Source: Cerasibacillus terrae
Lineage (GTDB): Bacteria; Bacillota; Bacilli; Bacillales; Amphibacillaceae
Length of the DNA stretch: 64,000 nt
Assembly: GCF_008039555.1 (NCBI RefSeq)
Contig: NZ_VDUW01000006.1
Span: 62,001-126,000 of the forward strand
Direction of reading: 5' to 3'
A program made the position numbers and the translations under genes. Shown piece by piece: positions 36,712-45,865 of the stretch; position 1 is the first letter of the stretch, and each line of letters starts with the position of its first letter. Under the pieces are notes generated by a model. The model had not been told where the DNA came from. It worked only from the letters and a program-made list of their open reading frames with translations, and did no database searches.

Positions 36712-37143
36712 ATGAAGTTCCATCTGTTAGGTGACAAAACTAAAATAGAAATAGATATTTTATCCCGTGAATATCCGAATAGTTTTGATTATTGGGATGG
36801 AAACTGGCTTGTTTCAAATGTTAAAATTGAAATTCCTGGATATTATGTTGACTTTAATGCAAGTTTAAGAACAGATGATATTAGAGATTTTGTAAATGAA
36901 TTGAAGTTAATGAATAGAAATTTGTCGGGTAAAGCTATACTGAAAAATTTAGACAGCTTTATACACTTTGAATGTGAAATAGATCGATTAGGCCAGATAG
37001 ATTGGTCTGGAGAGACTTGCTATCCAGCAGGAAGTGGTGCTGTACTTAACTTCACCTTTATATCAAACCAATCATATTTACATGATTTAATAAAAGAATT
37101 AGAAGATATTATTCATGCATTTCCGGTTATTGGTAATCCATAG
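36712..37143 (+). CDS. Immunity-protein-like, WapI-type family (tentative)
   Basis: A 143-residue soluble beta-rich protein. The block EYPNSFDYWDGNWLVSNVKI then ASLRTDDIRDF resembles small proteins annotated as WapI-type immunity proteins of contact-dependent or polymorphic toxin systems. No toxin gene is adjacent; only broken ORFs lie upstream. Orphan immunity genes are common where bacteria face toxins from neighbours. The family call is from memory of the motif and needs a profile search. ATG is preceded by ATGGAGTG. Confidence 0.5.
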   Translation: MKFHLLGDKTKIEIDILSREYPNSFDYWDGNWLVSNVKIEIPGYYVDFNASLRTDDIRDFVNELKLMNRNLSGKAILKNLDSFIHFECEIDRLGQIDWSGETCYPAGSGAVLNFTFISNQSYLHDLIKELEDIIHAFPVIGNP

Positions 37144-37199
37144 ATTCCTTGAATAGCGGTTACAAATGTAGAAATAAGAAGATCGATAATGGAAAAGGG

Positions 37200-37517
37200 A
37201 TGATTGATTTGTTTAACATTGGAAGTCTTGTATTTGGACTCATTGCTTGGATGCTACCTATTGTTAATCTTATGCGATATAAAAGGCCACCTAATAATCG
37301 GAATTGGGTAGCTCTTTCTATTTTAAGCATCAGTGCTTGTGCTATTTCACTATGTTTGCAGATTTTTAATATTTATCATCTGGTAAAAATAGAGGATTGG
37401 TCTGCTCTTTTGGACACAATGGGTACTGTGGTGTTTATTGCAACAATTCTTCTTGTCGTTACCATTATATTAAATATAATTACGTTGATAATATATCGTA
37501 ATAGAACAGCAAAATAA
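37200..37517 (+). CDS. Four-helix membrane protein, unknown
   Basis: A 105-residue membrane protein with hydrophobic segments near residues 7-24, 39-58, 68-80 and 82-100, and a basic NLMRYKRPPNNRNW loop after the first. The start is either ATG 37200 or TTG 37209; AAAAGGG sits directly before the ATG, which favours the TTG by spacing. It follows the immunity-like gene by 56 bases and may be cotranscribed. I do not recognise a function. Confidence 0.6.
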   Translation: MIDLFNIGSLVFGLIAWMLPIVNLMRYKRPPNNRNWVALSILSISACAISLCLQIFNIYHLVKIEDWSALLDTMGTVVFIATILLVVTIILNIITLIIYRNRTAK

Positions 37518-37579
37518 TTATTATAGTACTGTGAAGGTGGAAAAGGGCTTGTGTTAGATCATTGAATTTCTAGTCTACT

Positions 37580-37608
37580 TTTACAATTAATCGAATATCA
37601 TATATACT
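37580..37608 (+). promoter_or_regulatory. Sigma-A promoter of the metA riboswitch transcript
   Basis: TTTACA and TATACT with a 17-base spacer, placed so that transcription begins roughly ten bases before the SAM riboswitch. Confidence 0.75.
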
Positions 37609-37624
37609 GGAAATTATTAGAATA

Positions 37625-37767
37625 GTTATTGAGAGTGACTAAGAGACTTGGCTCGATGACGTCACAGCAACCTACTAAGAGAAAGGTGCTACAACCAACA
37701 AAGCGGCTGCTTTGAGTGATAAAAACGGAGAAATTCCTTTTTGCAATCAGAGCAAAGAGGATTTTTT
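37625..37767 (+). ncRNA. SAM-I (S-box) riboswitch controlling metA
   Basis: The aptamer blocks follow the S-box pattern in order: GAGAGTGACTAAGAGACTTG, GGCTCGATGAC with CAGCAACC, AAGGTGCTACAACC, and the P4 hairpin AAAGCGGCTGCTTT followed by GAGTGATAA. A terminator (annotated separately) follows as expression platform. When S-adenosylmethionine is bound the terminator should form and stop metA transcription. It lies 64 bases upstream of metA. Confidence 0.93.
37731..37767 (+). terminator. SAM-riboswitch terminator
   Basis: AAATTCCTTTTTGC pairs with GCAAAGAGGATTT around a 7-base loop, followed by a T-run. The 5' arm is the part expected to compete with an anti-terminator pairing. Confidence 0.85.
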
Positions 37768-37831
37768 ATTTGGAGTGTAATGAATAATCAATTCCATTAA
37801 TCCAATTAAAATAATCAAAGGAGAGGTTACC

Positions 37832-38740
37832 ATGCCAATAAACATACCAAGAGAATTACCAGCAGGGGAAATCTTAAAGCGGGAAAAGATATTTGTGATG
37901 GATGAAGATAGGGCTAGAACACAGGATATTCGTCCGTTGAATATATTAATTCTAAATTTAATGCCTGAAAAAGAGAAGACAGAGCTGCAGTTGTTACGAT
38001 TACTAGGGAATACGCCAATTCAGGTAAATATTACTTTTCTGAGAATGGCAACACATCAATCTAAAAATGCGAGTAAATATCATTTGGATAATTTTTATAC
38101 AACGTTTGAAATGGTTAAAGAACAACGTTTTGATGGCATGATTATTACTGGTGCACCAATTGAGCTCTTGGAGTTTGAAGAGGTTAATTATTGGGATGAA
38201 TTGAGCAAAATAATGGATTGGACAAAGGATAATGTCACTTCTGTCATGCACATTTGTTGGGGAGCACAAGCAGCATTGTATCACCACTATGGCATTGATA
38301 AACATGCTCTTTCTAAGAAATGTTTCGGTATATTTAAGCATACCCTGGCTGATCCAAAAGAAGATCTTGTTCGTGGTTTTGACGAGGAATTTCTAGCTCC
38401 ACATTCTCGTCATACTGGAGTGTCTAAAGAGGCAATAATAAATCATCCAGAACTATTTTTACTGTCCAAAAATGAAGAAGATGCACCATTTATTATTATG
38501 TCCAAGGATAAAAAGCATATTATGATTACAGGACATTTGGAATATGATGCAACAACATTAGCTGATGAATATCATCGTGATGTAGCGAAAAAATTAGATA
38601 TTGATGTACCAAAAAACTATTTTCCGAATGATGATCCAAATAAGAAACCATTGAATACATGGCGTTCCCATGCACATTTACTATTTTCCAATTGGTTGAA
38701 TTACTATGTATATCAACAAACACCGTATGTTTGGAAATAA
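37832..38740 (+). CDS. metA: Homoserine O-acetyltransferase MetA
   Basis: MetA acylates homoserine as the first step of methionine synthesis. The 302 residues show the catalytic cysteine at 142 in [13 protein letters not shown] and downstream histidine (APHSRHTG) and glutamate (TGHLEYD) sites. Residue 111 is glutamate (GAPIE), the residue linked to acetyl-CoA rather than succinyl-CoA use in MetA of the B. cereus type. The SAM-I riboswitch upstream fits methionine-pathway control. A terminator follows the gene. Confidence 0.95.
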   Translation: MPINIPRELPAGEILKREKIFVMDEDRARTQDIRPLNILILNLMPEKEKTELQLLRLLGNTPIQVNITFLRMATHQSKNASKYHLDNFYTTFEMVKEQRFDGMIITGAPIELLEFEEVNYWDELSKIMDWTKDNVTSVMHICWGAQAALYHHYGIDKHALSKKCFGIFKHTLADPKEDLVRGFDEEFLAPHSRHTGVSKEAIINHPELFLLSKNEEDAPFIIMSKDKKHIMITGHLEYDATTLADEYHRDVAKKLDIDVPKNYFPNDDPNKKPLNTWRSHAHLLFSNWLNYYVYQQTPYVWK

Positions 38741-38791
38741 ACCTATATTTTTTGTATAAACTTCGGAAAAATTATTAATGGATACTGTATT

Positions 38792-38824
38792 GTAAAACAC
38801 TTGGGATTTGTCCAAGTGTTTTTC
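38792..38824 (+). terminator. Terminator of metA
   Basis: An 11-bp stem (AAAACACTTGG and complement) with a 7-base loop and T-run. Confidence 0.9.
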
Positions 38825-38884
38825 TATGAAATTGAATCTTTTTTGTTCTTCATCTCGTATGTATGAAAAGAGAGGTGAATCAAC

Positions 38885-40582
38885 ATGAAAAAAATACTGG
38901 CATCGTTTTTATTGATTTTTTTACTAGGGGTATTGTTTTTCCCAATACAAGCATTTGCCCTTGATTATTCGATTGATCAAACAGATATTCATGCCTATTT
39001 AAAAGAAAATGGCGATGTGAAGGTAAAGGAAAGTCATACATACCATTTTGAAGATGATTTTAATGGAATATCTAGGACATTAATTCCGAAAAAGAATACA
39101 GAGGTTAAAAATTTCCAAGCAACAGAAAATGGAAAAAAATTAAAAATAGAAAATGATGATAACTTGTATAAAGTCCATCGTACAGGTGATGAAGGAGAAA
39201 CCTTAACGATAGAATTGACGTATGATATTAAAAATGGTGTAGAAGTATATGAGGATATGGCCCAATTTTACTGGCCTTTTTTCGATGAAAGTAATGAGAC
39301 GGATTATGAAAATATGACAATATATGTTCATCCACCACACGTAACCAATGATGTGCTATCCATTGGCTATGATGCTGCATTACAAAGTGATACAGTAAAA
39401 TCAGATGGTGTCGTTCAGTTTGATTTAGGATATGTAGGTAGCGGAGAAAATGGGGATATCCGTGTTGCTTATGACACACAACTATTTCCTGCAGTAACAA
39501 ACCACATAAATCAATCCATTCGTAATGAAATACAAAAGGAAATCGAAACACAAAAGGAAGAAATTGCGACATTTGAAAAAAGACAAACAATGTTAAACAA
39601 GCTTGCTCCATTTGTAATCGGGATTTTCGCCATTTACTTGCTTATCCTAATAGGAAAAGCGTGGATACAAAGAAGAATGCTGAAGTACGAAGCAGAACGG
39701 TTGTGTATATCAGATTCTTTCATGCCGAAAAATGAAATGAGTATGCCAGCAACGATTCGATATATGAGTAATGGTTATTTAACTGTGGATGCCTTGACAG
39801 CCGCTTTATTAGATCTCGTTCGTAAGGGATATGTGAAACAGACGGAGGAAGGAAGCGTTTTTGTTGTACAAGAAGAGACAGAACATGACCATGAGAAAAA
39901 ATTAATCGACTGGTTGTTTTATGAAATTGGAGATTCAGGTAAATTTACCATAAACGATCTAGAAGATTATACAGAAAATGAAGAGAACCATGAATCTTAT
40001 CAAGAAGATTTTGATGCATGGCGAGATGCTGTGAATGATGAGATGAAAAGCAATCATCTTTTTGAGGATAAAACGAAAATGAAATGGATTACTGCCGGAA
40101 TCATCTTTTTACTCCTACCATTTATCATTGTATTTGCTGTATACGAACTTTTTAGCTGGATGACGTTTGGGATAGTATTATTTGTCATGGGCTTATTATT
40201 TTCAATCTTTTACAAGATGAAGACAGTCAAAGGAGAGCATATAACCATACAATGGAAGGAATTTCAAGATAAATATGAAGCAGTTACACCAAGTGAATGG
40301 ACAGAATGGTTAGATGATGATCAAATGCGCGCATTTATTTATGGATTAGGCATGAATAGTAAAAAGATAAGAAACAAATCAGAGACACTTGCAAATGAAG
40401 TCCAAGTATATAATACCAGTAATACAGATATATGGATGATGATTCTTCTAGCTAGTGCCATATCAGACCCATTTTCTAACGCGGAGAAAGTTTCTGCTGC
40501 AACAATCACAAGTGATGGAGGAGCTGGCGTTGGTTCTGGTTCTGGAGTTGGTGGTGGTGGCGGTGGTTCTGGTGCGTTTTAG
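38885..40582 (+). CDS. DUF2207-family membrane protein
   Basis: A 565-residue protein with a signal peptide (about 1-26), an extracellular DUF2207 domain (YSIDQTDIHAYLKENGDVKV onwards), a membrane helix near 240, a cytoplasmic region, two more helices near 400-440 and a C-terminal tail ending in a glycine/serine-rich stretch with GVGGGGGGSGAF. This topology and tail are typical of DUF2207 proteins, which often occur with LemA genes; none is adjacent here. The function is unknown. ATG follows GAGAGGTG. Confidence 0.85.
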   Translation: MKKILASFLLIFLLGVLFFPIQAFALDYSIDQTDIHAYLKENGDVKVKESHTYHFEDDFNGISRTLIPKKNTEVKNFQATENGKKLKIENDDNLYKVHRTGDEGETLTIELTYDIKNGVEVYEDMAQFYWPFFDESNETDYENMTIYVHPPHVTNDVLSIGYDAALQSDTVKSDGVVQFDLGYVGSGENGDIRVAYDTQLFPAVTNHINQSIRNEIQKEIETQKEEIATFEKRQTMLNKLAPFVIGIFAIYLLILIGKAWIQRRMLKYEAERLCISDSFMPKNEMSMPATIRYMSNGYLTVDALTAALLDLVRKGYVKQTEEGSVFVVQEETEHDHEKKLIDWLFYEIGDSGKFTINDLEDYTENEENHESYQEDFDAWRDAVNDEMKSNHLFEDKTKMKWITAGIIFLLLPFIIVFAVYELFSWMTFGIVLFVMGLLFSIFYKMKTVKGEHITIQWKEFQDKYEAVTPSEWTEWLDDDQMRAFIYGLGMNSKKIRNKSETLANEVQVYNTSNTDIWMMILLASAISDPFSNAEKVSAATITSDGGAGVGSGSGVGGGGGGSGAF

Positions 40583-40713
40583 AAGCATCTAAAATTAGTG
40601 TTTGCCCATTCCTTTATGTCAGTTGTTTAAAGGAAGTAACAATTGAGTCAGGTTATCGAATAAGGAATTATGATTTGTAAAGTTCAAGATGAAGAATGGA
40701 TGTGTGTTTTCGA

Positions 40714-41625
40714 ATGGATAAAAGAAAGATTTTGACTTATATTTTATGGCTTTACGGATTGAGTTTTGGCATTTCTACTATATTTTTTCTTAGTGGTCTT
40801 GGAAATAACCCGTTTTTAATATATATATTCATGCTAGGGTATATGTTTATTCCATTAATTGCCGTATTGATTGTTCAGAAAATAATCTATAAAGAAGCAG
40901 TCGCTCGACCCTTATTGCTTACGAGACGGCCAAATTGGTGGTGGCCTTTCGCTATGATCTTTCCGTTGTTACTAATTGGACTAACTGCCTTGGTCGCTAT
41001 TTTGTTCCCAGGTGTAACACTTGATTTAAGGATGGAAAATTACCTAAGTACCGTAGATGCAACAACTGCTGCAACAATGAATAATTTATTCCAGATGCTG
41101 CCTTTCCATCCACTGTGGTTACTCGCTGGTCAAAGTTTTATTGGCGGAATTACCATCAACGCTATTTTTGCCTTTGGAGAGGAGATTGGCTGGCGCGGTT
41201 TTCTTCTTCGGGAGTTTCAAGCACTCGGCTTTTGGAAAGCATCATTTCTCATAGGACTCATTTGGGGGCTATGGCATGCACCACTAACAATCTTTGCAGG
41301 ACATAACTATCCAAGTACTCCTATCTTCGGCGTATTGATGATGACTCTATTTAGTGTGCTTATGTCCCCGATTTTGTCTTTTATTACAATAAAATCACGT
41401 TCCATCTTTCCAGCTGCATTTTTTCATGGCGTTATCAATGGTAGTGCTTCCATCGGTATTATGATTGTAGCTGGCGGGAACCCAGAATTACTTAACGGAT
41501 TGACTGGACTTGCTGGATTCATAGTTTTATCGGCTGTGAATGTAATTATTTTTATTCGTACACGAACCACGATTAACACCAATTACGCTGCAGTTTTTGC
41601 GCAGTCGGAAATTCGTTCTAATTAA
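40714..41625 (+). CDS. CPBP-family intramembrane metalloprotease
   Basis: A 303-residue polytopic membrane protein with the CAAX/CPBP (ABI) motifs: GEEIGWRGFLLREF (glutamate pair and arginine), LIWGLWHAP and the third histidine motif FHGVINGS. Bacterial members are linked to bacteriocin self-immunity or processing; the substrate here is unknown. Two in-frame ATG codons (40696, 40714) are possible starts; neither has a good ribosome site. The second gives the usual short N-terminus before the first helix. Confidence 0.85.
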   Translation: MDKRKILTYILWLYGLSFGISTIFFLSGLGNNPFLIYIFMLGYMFIPLIAVLIVQKIIYKEAVARPLLLTRRPNWWWPFAMIFPLLLIGLTALVAILFPGVTLDLRMENYLSTVDATTAATMNNLFQMLPFHPLWLLAGQSFIGGITINAIFAFGEEIGWRGFLLREFQALGFWKASFLIGLIWGLWHAPLTIFAGHNYPSTPIFGVLMMTLFSVLMSPILSFITIKSRSIFPAAFFHGVINGSASIGIMIVAGGNPELLNGLTGLAGFIVLSAVNVIIFIRTRTTINTNYAAVFAQSEIRSN

Positions 41626-41697
41626 ATCATTATTTCTAGAGTTTTTATAAAATAGTACTTCCAATCGAAAATAGCATAACAGGAGACGAGAATAAAA

Positions 41698-42003
41698 ATG
41701 GGGATTGAAACAGGAATCGGTCTTATTATCGGTGTATTTTTTATTTGGATCGGCTATATTGCGCGGACAAAAGGGATATATTCCTTACTAGCCGGATTCT
41801 GGATAACGTGGGAGCCGGTTAATAACGATAAATTGGGCAACAGTATTGGTATTCTTTTTATCGTTTTGGGTGTTATCGCCCTTTTAACAGCTATATTCAC
41901 CGTATGGTTTGGGGCTGTGGTTGGGAAAATCTCTGCAATCCTAGCCCTTATTGATGCGATTATGATTTTTATTGTAATCGGATTGGATCAAATGGGGCGT
42001 TGA
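41698..42003 (+). CDS. Small DUF3784-like membrane protein
   Basis: A 101-residue membrane protein with three hydrophobic segments (about 5-22, 46-70, 72-92) and the family-like stretch ARTKGIYSLLAGFWITWEP in the first loop. This resembles DUF3784 proteins, which have no known function. ATG is preceded by AGGAGACGAG at suitable distance. It lies between the CPBP protease and an interrupted membrane gene, forming a small accessory cluster. Confidence 0.65.
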   Translation: MGIETGIGLIIGVFFIWIGYIARTKGIYSLLAGFWITWEPVNNDKLGNSIGILFIVLGVIALLTAIFTVWFGAVVGKISAILALIDAIMIFIVIGLDQMGR

Positions 42004-42105
42004 AAGGATTGTGATATTACCCTCTAATACAATCGGGAACAGTTGCCAAATAAGCATTGTTCAAGAATAGGGTAAAGTAAAGTTGTTGAAGATGGAGGGA
42101 CACCA

Positions 42106-42363
42106 TTGAGTAAGAAGGTGTTTCACATATATAACATTATTATTTTGCTTTTGTTATTATCATTTAATTTCTTCGTCTTATTTGGGGCAGGAATGAGTTA
42201 GGGCGAAGTAGGTTCCGAGACTTGGTTTGCTACTGCTTCCTCGATTGTATTTTGGGTATTTTTAACTTTATGCAATTTTTACGTTCCAACAAGGCCTGGA
42301 GAATTTCTTGGTTTCTTATTGTGGTGGTATGCTTATTCTTTTGGGAAACAAGTTTCGGTGTAA
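42106..42363 (+). pseudogene. Small membrane-protein gene with in-frame TAG
   Basis: TTG 42106 lies six bases after GGAGGG and opens a frame encoding MSKKVFHIYNIIILLLLLSF, then NFFVLFGAGMS and an in-frame TAG (42199-42201). The same frame continues for 53 codons (GEVGSETWFATASSIVFWVF, later FLGFLLWWYAYSFGKQ) to TAA. The hydrophobic segments on both sides show that this was one two- or three-helix protein of about 85 residues. A single base change gives TAG from a sense codon. It is annotated as broken; readthrough cannot be excluded. Confidence 0.75.
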
Positions 42364-42449
42364 CGGTTGGTCTAAAAATTGGTTAGATTTCGACTTTAGG
42401 ATATGTATTATCGTGCTATCATCTGTGCACGTTAGTTAAATATAAATTC

Positions 42450-42493
42450 AAAGATACCTTCCACATTATATGGTTGTAGAAGGTATCTTTTTT
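42450..42493. terminator. Terminator between the broken gene and rocD
   Basis: A 12-bp stem (AAGATACCTTC and complement) with a loop of about 17 bases and a T-run on the forward side; the reverse side is less T-rich. It separates convergent genes. Confidence 0.75.
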
Positions 42494-42500
42494 CATTCCA

Positions 42501-43697
42501 TTATTTTTTCATTACTTCACGAATTTGTTCCAATGCCCAATCTAAATCATCTTTCTCGATAATGAGAGGTGGGGCAAAGCGGATGACATTTTCATGTGTT
42601 TCTTTACATAATAATCCTTTGTCTTTCAATGCTTCACAATACGGACGAGCTGATTCGGTTAATTCAACCCCAATAAACAGTCCTTTGCCACGCACTTCTT
42701 TAATAATCGGATTATTAATTTTCCTTAGCTCATCCATCATATAGTTTCCGAGTTTTAAAGAACGTTCTACTAGATTTTCTTCCACGAGAACATCTAATGC
42801 TGCAATAGAAACAGCACATGCTAGTGGATTTCCCCCGAATGTAGAACCATGTGATCCAGGATTAAAGACACCAAGAATATCCTCATTTGCAATCACGCAA
42901 GAAATTGGCATGACACCACCACCAAGGGCTTTTCCTAAGATAAGTACATCTGGTATTACATCTTCCCAATCACAAGCAAACATTTTTCCACTACGACCAA
43001 GGCCTGCTTGGATTTCATCCGCCATATAAAGGACATTGTTTTCTTGGCAAATTTCATAAGCTTCTTGTAAGAAACCTTCTGGTGGAACATTGATTCCTGC
43101 TTCTCCTTGAATTGGTTCAAAAAGAAAAGCTGCCGTATTTTCTGTGATAGCTGCTTTTAATGCGTCAATATCGCCAAAAGGAATTAATTTAATCCCAGGT
43201 AACATCGGACCAAATCCTCGTTTATATTCTGCTTCAGAAGATAGGGAGACAGCTGTCATTGTTCGGCCATGAAAATTGCCTTCACAAGCTATAATTTCCG
43301 CTTTGTTTTCCGGTACGCCTTTTACATCATAAGCCCATCTTCTGGCAGCTTTAATGGCGGTTTCAACTGCTTCTGCTCCAGTATTCATTGGTAGTGCCAT
43401 TTCTTTATTTGCTAATTTACAGACTTTTTCATACCATGGACCTAATTGATCATTATGAAACGCTCGGGATGTTAACGTCACTTTATCTGCTTGTTCTTTC
43501 AGTGCTTGAATGACTTTTGGATGCCTATGTCCCTGGTTTACCGCAGAATACGCACTAAGCATATCCATATAACGGTTACCTTCAGGATCCTCTACCCAAA
43601 CACCTTCTGCCTTTGAAACAACAACGGGAAGTGGATAATAGTTTCTAGCTCCATATGTTTCGGTTTGCTGAATTATATCTTTACTATTAATTGTCAA
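42501..43697 (-). CDS. rocD: Ornithine aminotransferase RocD
   Basis: RocD transfers the delta-amino group of ornithine to 2-oxoglutarate, in arginine breakdown and proline formation. The 398 residues have the class-III aminotransferase pattern: [46 protein letters not shown] and the PLP lysine in [10 protein letters not shown]. The start is TTG 43697, ten bases after CGGAGGGA on the reverse strand. It appears monocistronic; no roc regulator site could be recognised. Confidence 0.95.
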   Translation of the reverse strand: MTINSKDIIQQTETYGARNYYPLPVVVSKAEGVWVEDPEGNRYMDMLSAYSAVNQGHRHPKVIQALKEQADKVTLTSRAFHNDQLGPWYEKVCKLANKEMALPMNTGAEAVETAIKAARRWAYDVKGVPENKAEIIACEGNFHGRTMTAVSLSSEAEYKRGFGPMLPGIKLIPFGDIDALKAAITENTAAFLFEPIQGEAGINVPPEGFLQEAYEICQENNVLYMADEIQAGLGRSGKMFACDWEDVIPDVLILGKALGGGVMPISCVIANEDILGVFNPGSHGSTFGGNPLACAVSIAALDVLVEENLVERSLKLGNYMMDELRKINNPIIKEVRGKGLFIGVELTESARPYCEALKDKGLLCKETHENVIRFAPPLIIEKDDLDWALEQIREVMKK

Positions 43698-43869
43698 AAA
43701 TATCCCTCCGATTCTCTTTAAAAAAGTAAAACGCTTTCATTATTTATTATAGCAGGTATATCGAAATGTTACATATCATTCAATTATTTTTTCGTGATTA
43801 AATAACATGAACATGGTATGATTAGTAATAAATAAAATATGTAAACAAAAGCAAGGAGGAATTTGATAG

Positions 43870-44244
43870 ATGAATACACATTTACATATTACTTCATGGG
43901 TACTAGCCCTTATTTTATTAATTGTTGTTTTAGTACTCCATAAACAAGGAAAAGCAAAGGGTGCTAAAATCACTCATATGATTATGCGCCTGGATTACTT
44001 ACTAATCTTATATTCTGGTGGAGATTTATTTGGGGCCTATGCGAAAATGGGTATGAGTGGATCATTACTTGGAGAGGTAATCGCAAAAACAATTGCTGGA
44101 ATATGGGTCATCGCTGCAATAGAGATGATTGCTGTCAAAACGGCCAAAGGTAAATCAACGAAAGGCGCTTGGATTCAACTAGTTATCGCCTTTATTATTA
44201 CATTGATTTTAGGTTTTACTCGACTTACATTTGGTCTTGCTTAA
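43870..44244 (+). CDS. yisL: YisL-family (UPF0344) membrane protein
   Basis: A 124-residue membrane protein with four helices and the UPF0344 pattern: HLHITSWVLALILLIVVLVL at the start, then THMIMRLDYLLILYSGGDLF. It matches B. subtilis YisL in size. The function is unknown. ATG is preceded by GCAAGGAGGAATTTG. A terminator follows the gene. Confidence 0.88.
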   Translation: MNTHLHITSWVLALILLIVVLVLHKQGKAKGAKITHMIMRLDYLLILYSGGDLFGAYAKMGMSGSLLGEVIAKTIAGIWVIAAIEMIAVKTAKGKSTKGAWIQLVIAFIITLILGFTRLTFGLA

Positions 44245-44261
44245 ATAGAAAAGAATACAAC

Positions 44262-44302
44262 AAAATAAGGCTATTCCAAGATGAAGGAATAGTCTTATTT
44301 TA
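44262..44302 (+). terminator. Terminator of yisL
   Basis: AAAATAAGGCTATTCC pairs with GGAATAGTCTTATTTT (one G-U pair), with a short loop and T-rich end. Confidence 0.85.
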
Positions 44303-44336
44303 TTGTTAGAGAAGTCAAAGAGACATGGAGGAAAAT

Positions 44337-45839
44337 ATGAAGAAAATAATAAAAATAGGGATGATGATGGCGTTATTTTTTGCTTTCACCCCAATCGCTA
44401 TATCTGCTGAAGCAAATGAACATCTAGAAGATGAGGTCATTTATGATATTGTTGTAGATCGATTCAACAATATGAATCAGGAAAATAGTGAAAAAGTCGA
44501 TGTAGATGATCCTTATGCCTACCATGGTGGAGATTTACAGGGGATTACGGTTAAATTAGATGAATTGAAAAGTTTAGGATTTACAACGATTTCTTTATCT
44601 CCTGTTATGGAAAATGCAGATAATGGATTTCATGGTTATTGGATTGAGGATCATTTTAAGGTCGAGAACGAATTTGGAACAATGGAAGATTTACAAGAGT
44701 TAATTGACAAGGCACACGAACGGGAAATGAAAGTGATTTTAGAGTTTGTGCCAAATTATATAGCAGCATCTCATCCAATTACAACAGATAATAAAGCCTG
44801 GATTGATGAATCAGAAAAGATTGATAAAGAAGTAGCTCCATGGTTAGAAGAAGCTGTTGCACTGAATCAAGAACTACCAGAAGTGCAAAACTACTTAAAA
44901 GAAGTTGCAGATTATTGGATAGATGAAACGGAGATTGATGGTTTCAAGATTCATGAAGTGGACAAGGCAGAACCTTCCTTTTTAGAAAATTTCACAGGGC
45001 ATTTGAAAGAAAAAAATCCAGATTTTATTTTAATTGGAACATTATCTGAAGCAAGTGTTGAAATGAACGAGAAAGCAATGGCAGGACTAGACTTTGTGGA
45101 AAATAATAAATTACAAGAAGTAATGGCTCATGTGTTTGCAAATGAGGATGAACCTGTATCCCATATCTATACAACTTGGGAGGAAACCGGAAAACAACCT
45201 GGCTTAATAAGTATTGATGATAAGTTTAAAAAAAGATTTACACATCAATTTACAGAGGAAGGTCGAAATCTCGTTACAGCATGGAAACTCGCTTTAACTT
45301 ATATATATACGACCCCAGGAGTGCCGTTCATTTATCAAGGTTCAGAAATTCCAATGTACGGGGAAAAATATCCTGAAACACAAGTTCTTATGCAATTTAA
45401 TAGTGGGGAACCTGAATTAAAGGAATATTATACTCGAATTTCTTCATTAAGGGAACAGTTTTCTGCATTACGTTTAGGTGATTTTGAAGTAGTTGCAACA
45501 GATCAAGGAATGAGTGTTTTTAAACGAAGCTATAAGGATGAAACAGTTTATGTAGCAATAAATAATGATACGGAATCACGTGTTGTAGAATTAACGGACA
45601 TTGATTCAAATGTTCAATTAAGAGGTGTATTAGAGGATAATCTCGTCCGGGAGAATAAAAATGGTGAATATAAAATCGGCATTCCTCGAGAGTCATCGGA
45701 GGTCTATGTTGTCGAAGATGAAACAGGATTGAATTGGATATTCATTCTTCCAATGGTTGTTGTATTTGTTCTATTCGTAGCAGCGGTTATATATTTAAGT
45801 AGAAAGCAAAAGCAAATCAATCAACAAGAAACAAAATAG
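44337..45839 (+). CDS. Membrane-anchored GH13 (alpha-amylase) homologue, catalytic residues lost
   Basis: A 500-residue protein with a signal peptide (1-24), an amylase barrel recognisable from VIYDIVVDRFNN, YHGGDLQGI and TTPGVPFIYQGSEIPMYG, and a C-terminal membrane helix (about 470-490) with a basic tail. All GH13 catalytic sites are changed: conserved region I reads LEFVPNY; region II reads GFKIHEVDK with His206 where the nucleophile Asp should be and Lys204 for the invariant Arg; region III has Thr235 where the acid Glu should be; region IV lacks the HD pair. It cannot be a normal glycosidase. ATG 44337 follows GGAGGAAA. Confidence 0.85.
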   Translation: MKKIIKIGMMMALFFAFTPIAISAEANEHLEDEVIYDIVVDRFNNMNQENSEKVDVDDPYAYHGGDLQGITVKLDELKSLGFTTISLSPVMENADNGFHGYWIEDHFKVENEFGTMEDLQELIDKAHEREMKVILEFVPNYIAASHPITTDNKAWIDESEKIDKEVAPWLEEAVALNQELPEVQNYLKEVADYWIDETEIDGFKIHEVDKAEPSFLENFTGHLKEKNPDFILIGTLSEASVEMNEKAMAGLDFVENNKLQEVMAHVFANEDEPVSHIYTTWEETGKQPGLISIDDKFKKRFTHQFTEEGRNLVTAWKLALTYIYTTPGVPFIYQGSEIPMYGEKYPETQVLMQFNSGEPELKEYYTRISSLREQFSALRLGDFEVVATDQGMSVFKRSYKDETVYVAINNDTESRVVELTDIDSNVQLRGVLEDNLVRENKNGEYKIGIPRESSEVYVVEDETGLNWIFILPMVVVFVLFVAAVIYLSRKQKQINQQETK

Positions 45840-45865
45840 TATAAGGGGATCCCTTATACTATTTT
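45833..45865. terminator. Bidirectional terminator
   Basis: AATAGTATAAGGG pairs perfectly with CCCTTATACTATT. It separates the GH13-like gene from the convergent membrane-protein gene; its left arm touches the end of the GH13 coding region. Confidence 0.8.

Noticed and set aside
40636..40660. Five-codon frame (TTG AGT CAG GTT ATC GAA TAA) after AAAGGAAG, upstream of the CPBP protease
   Set aside because: Too short to support; probably chance or the last trace of a lost gene.
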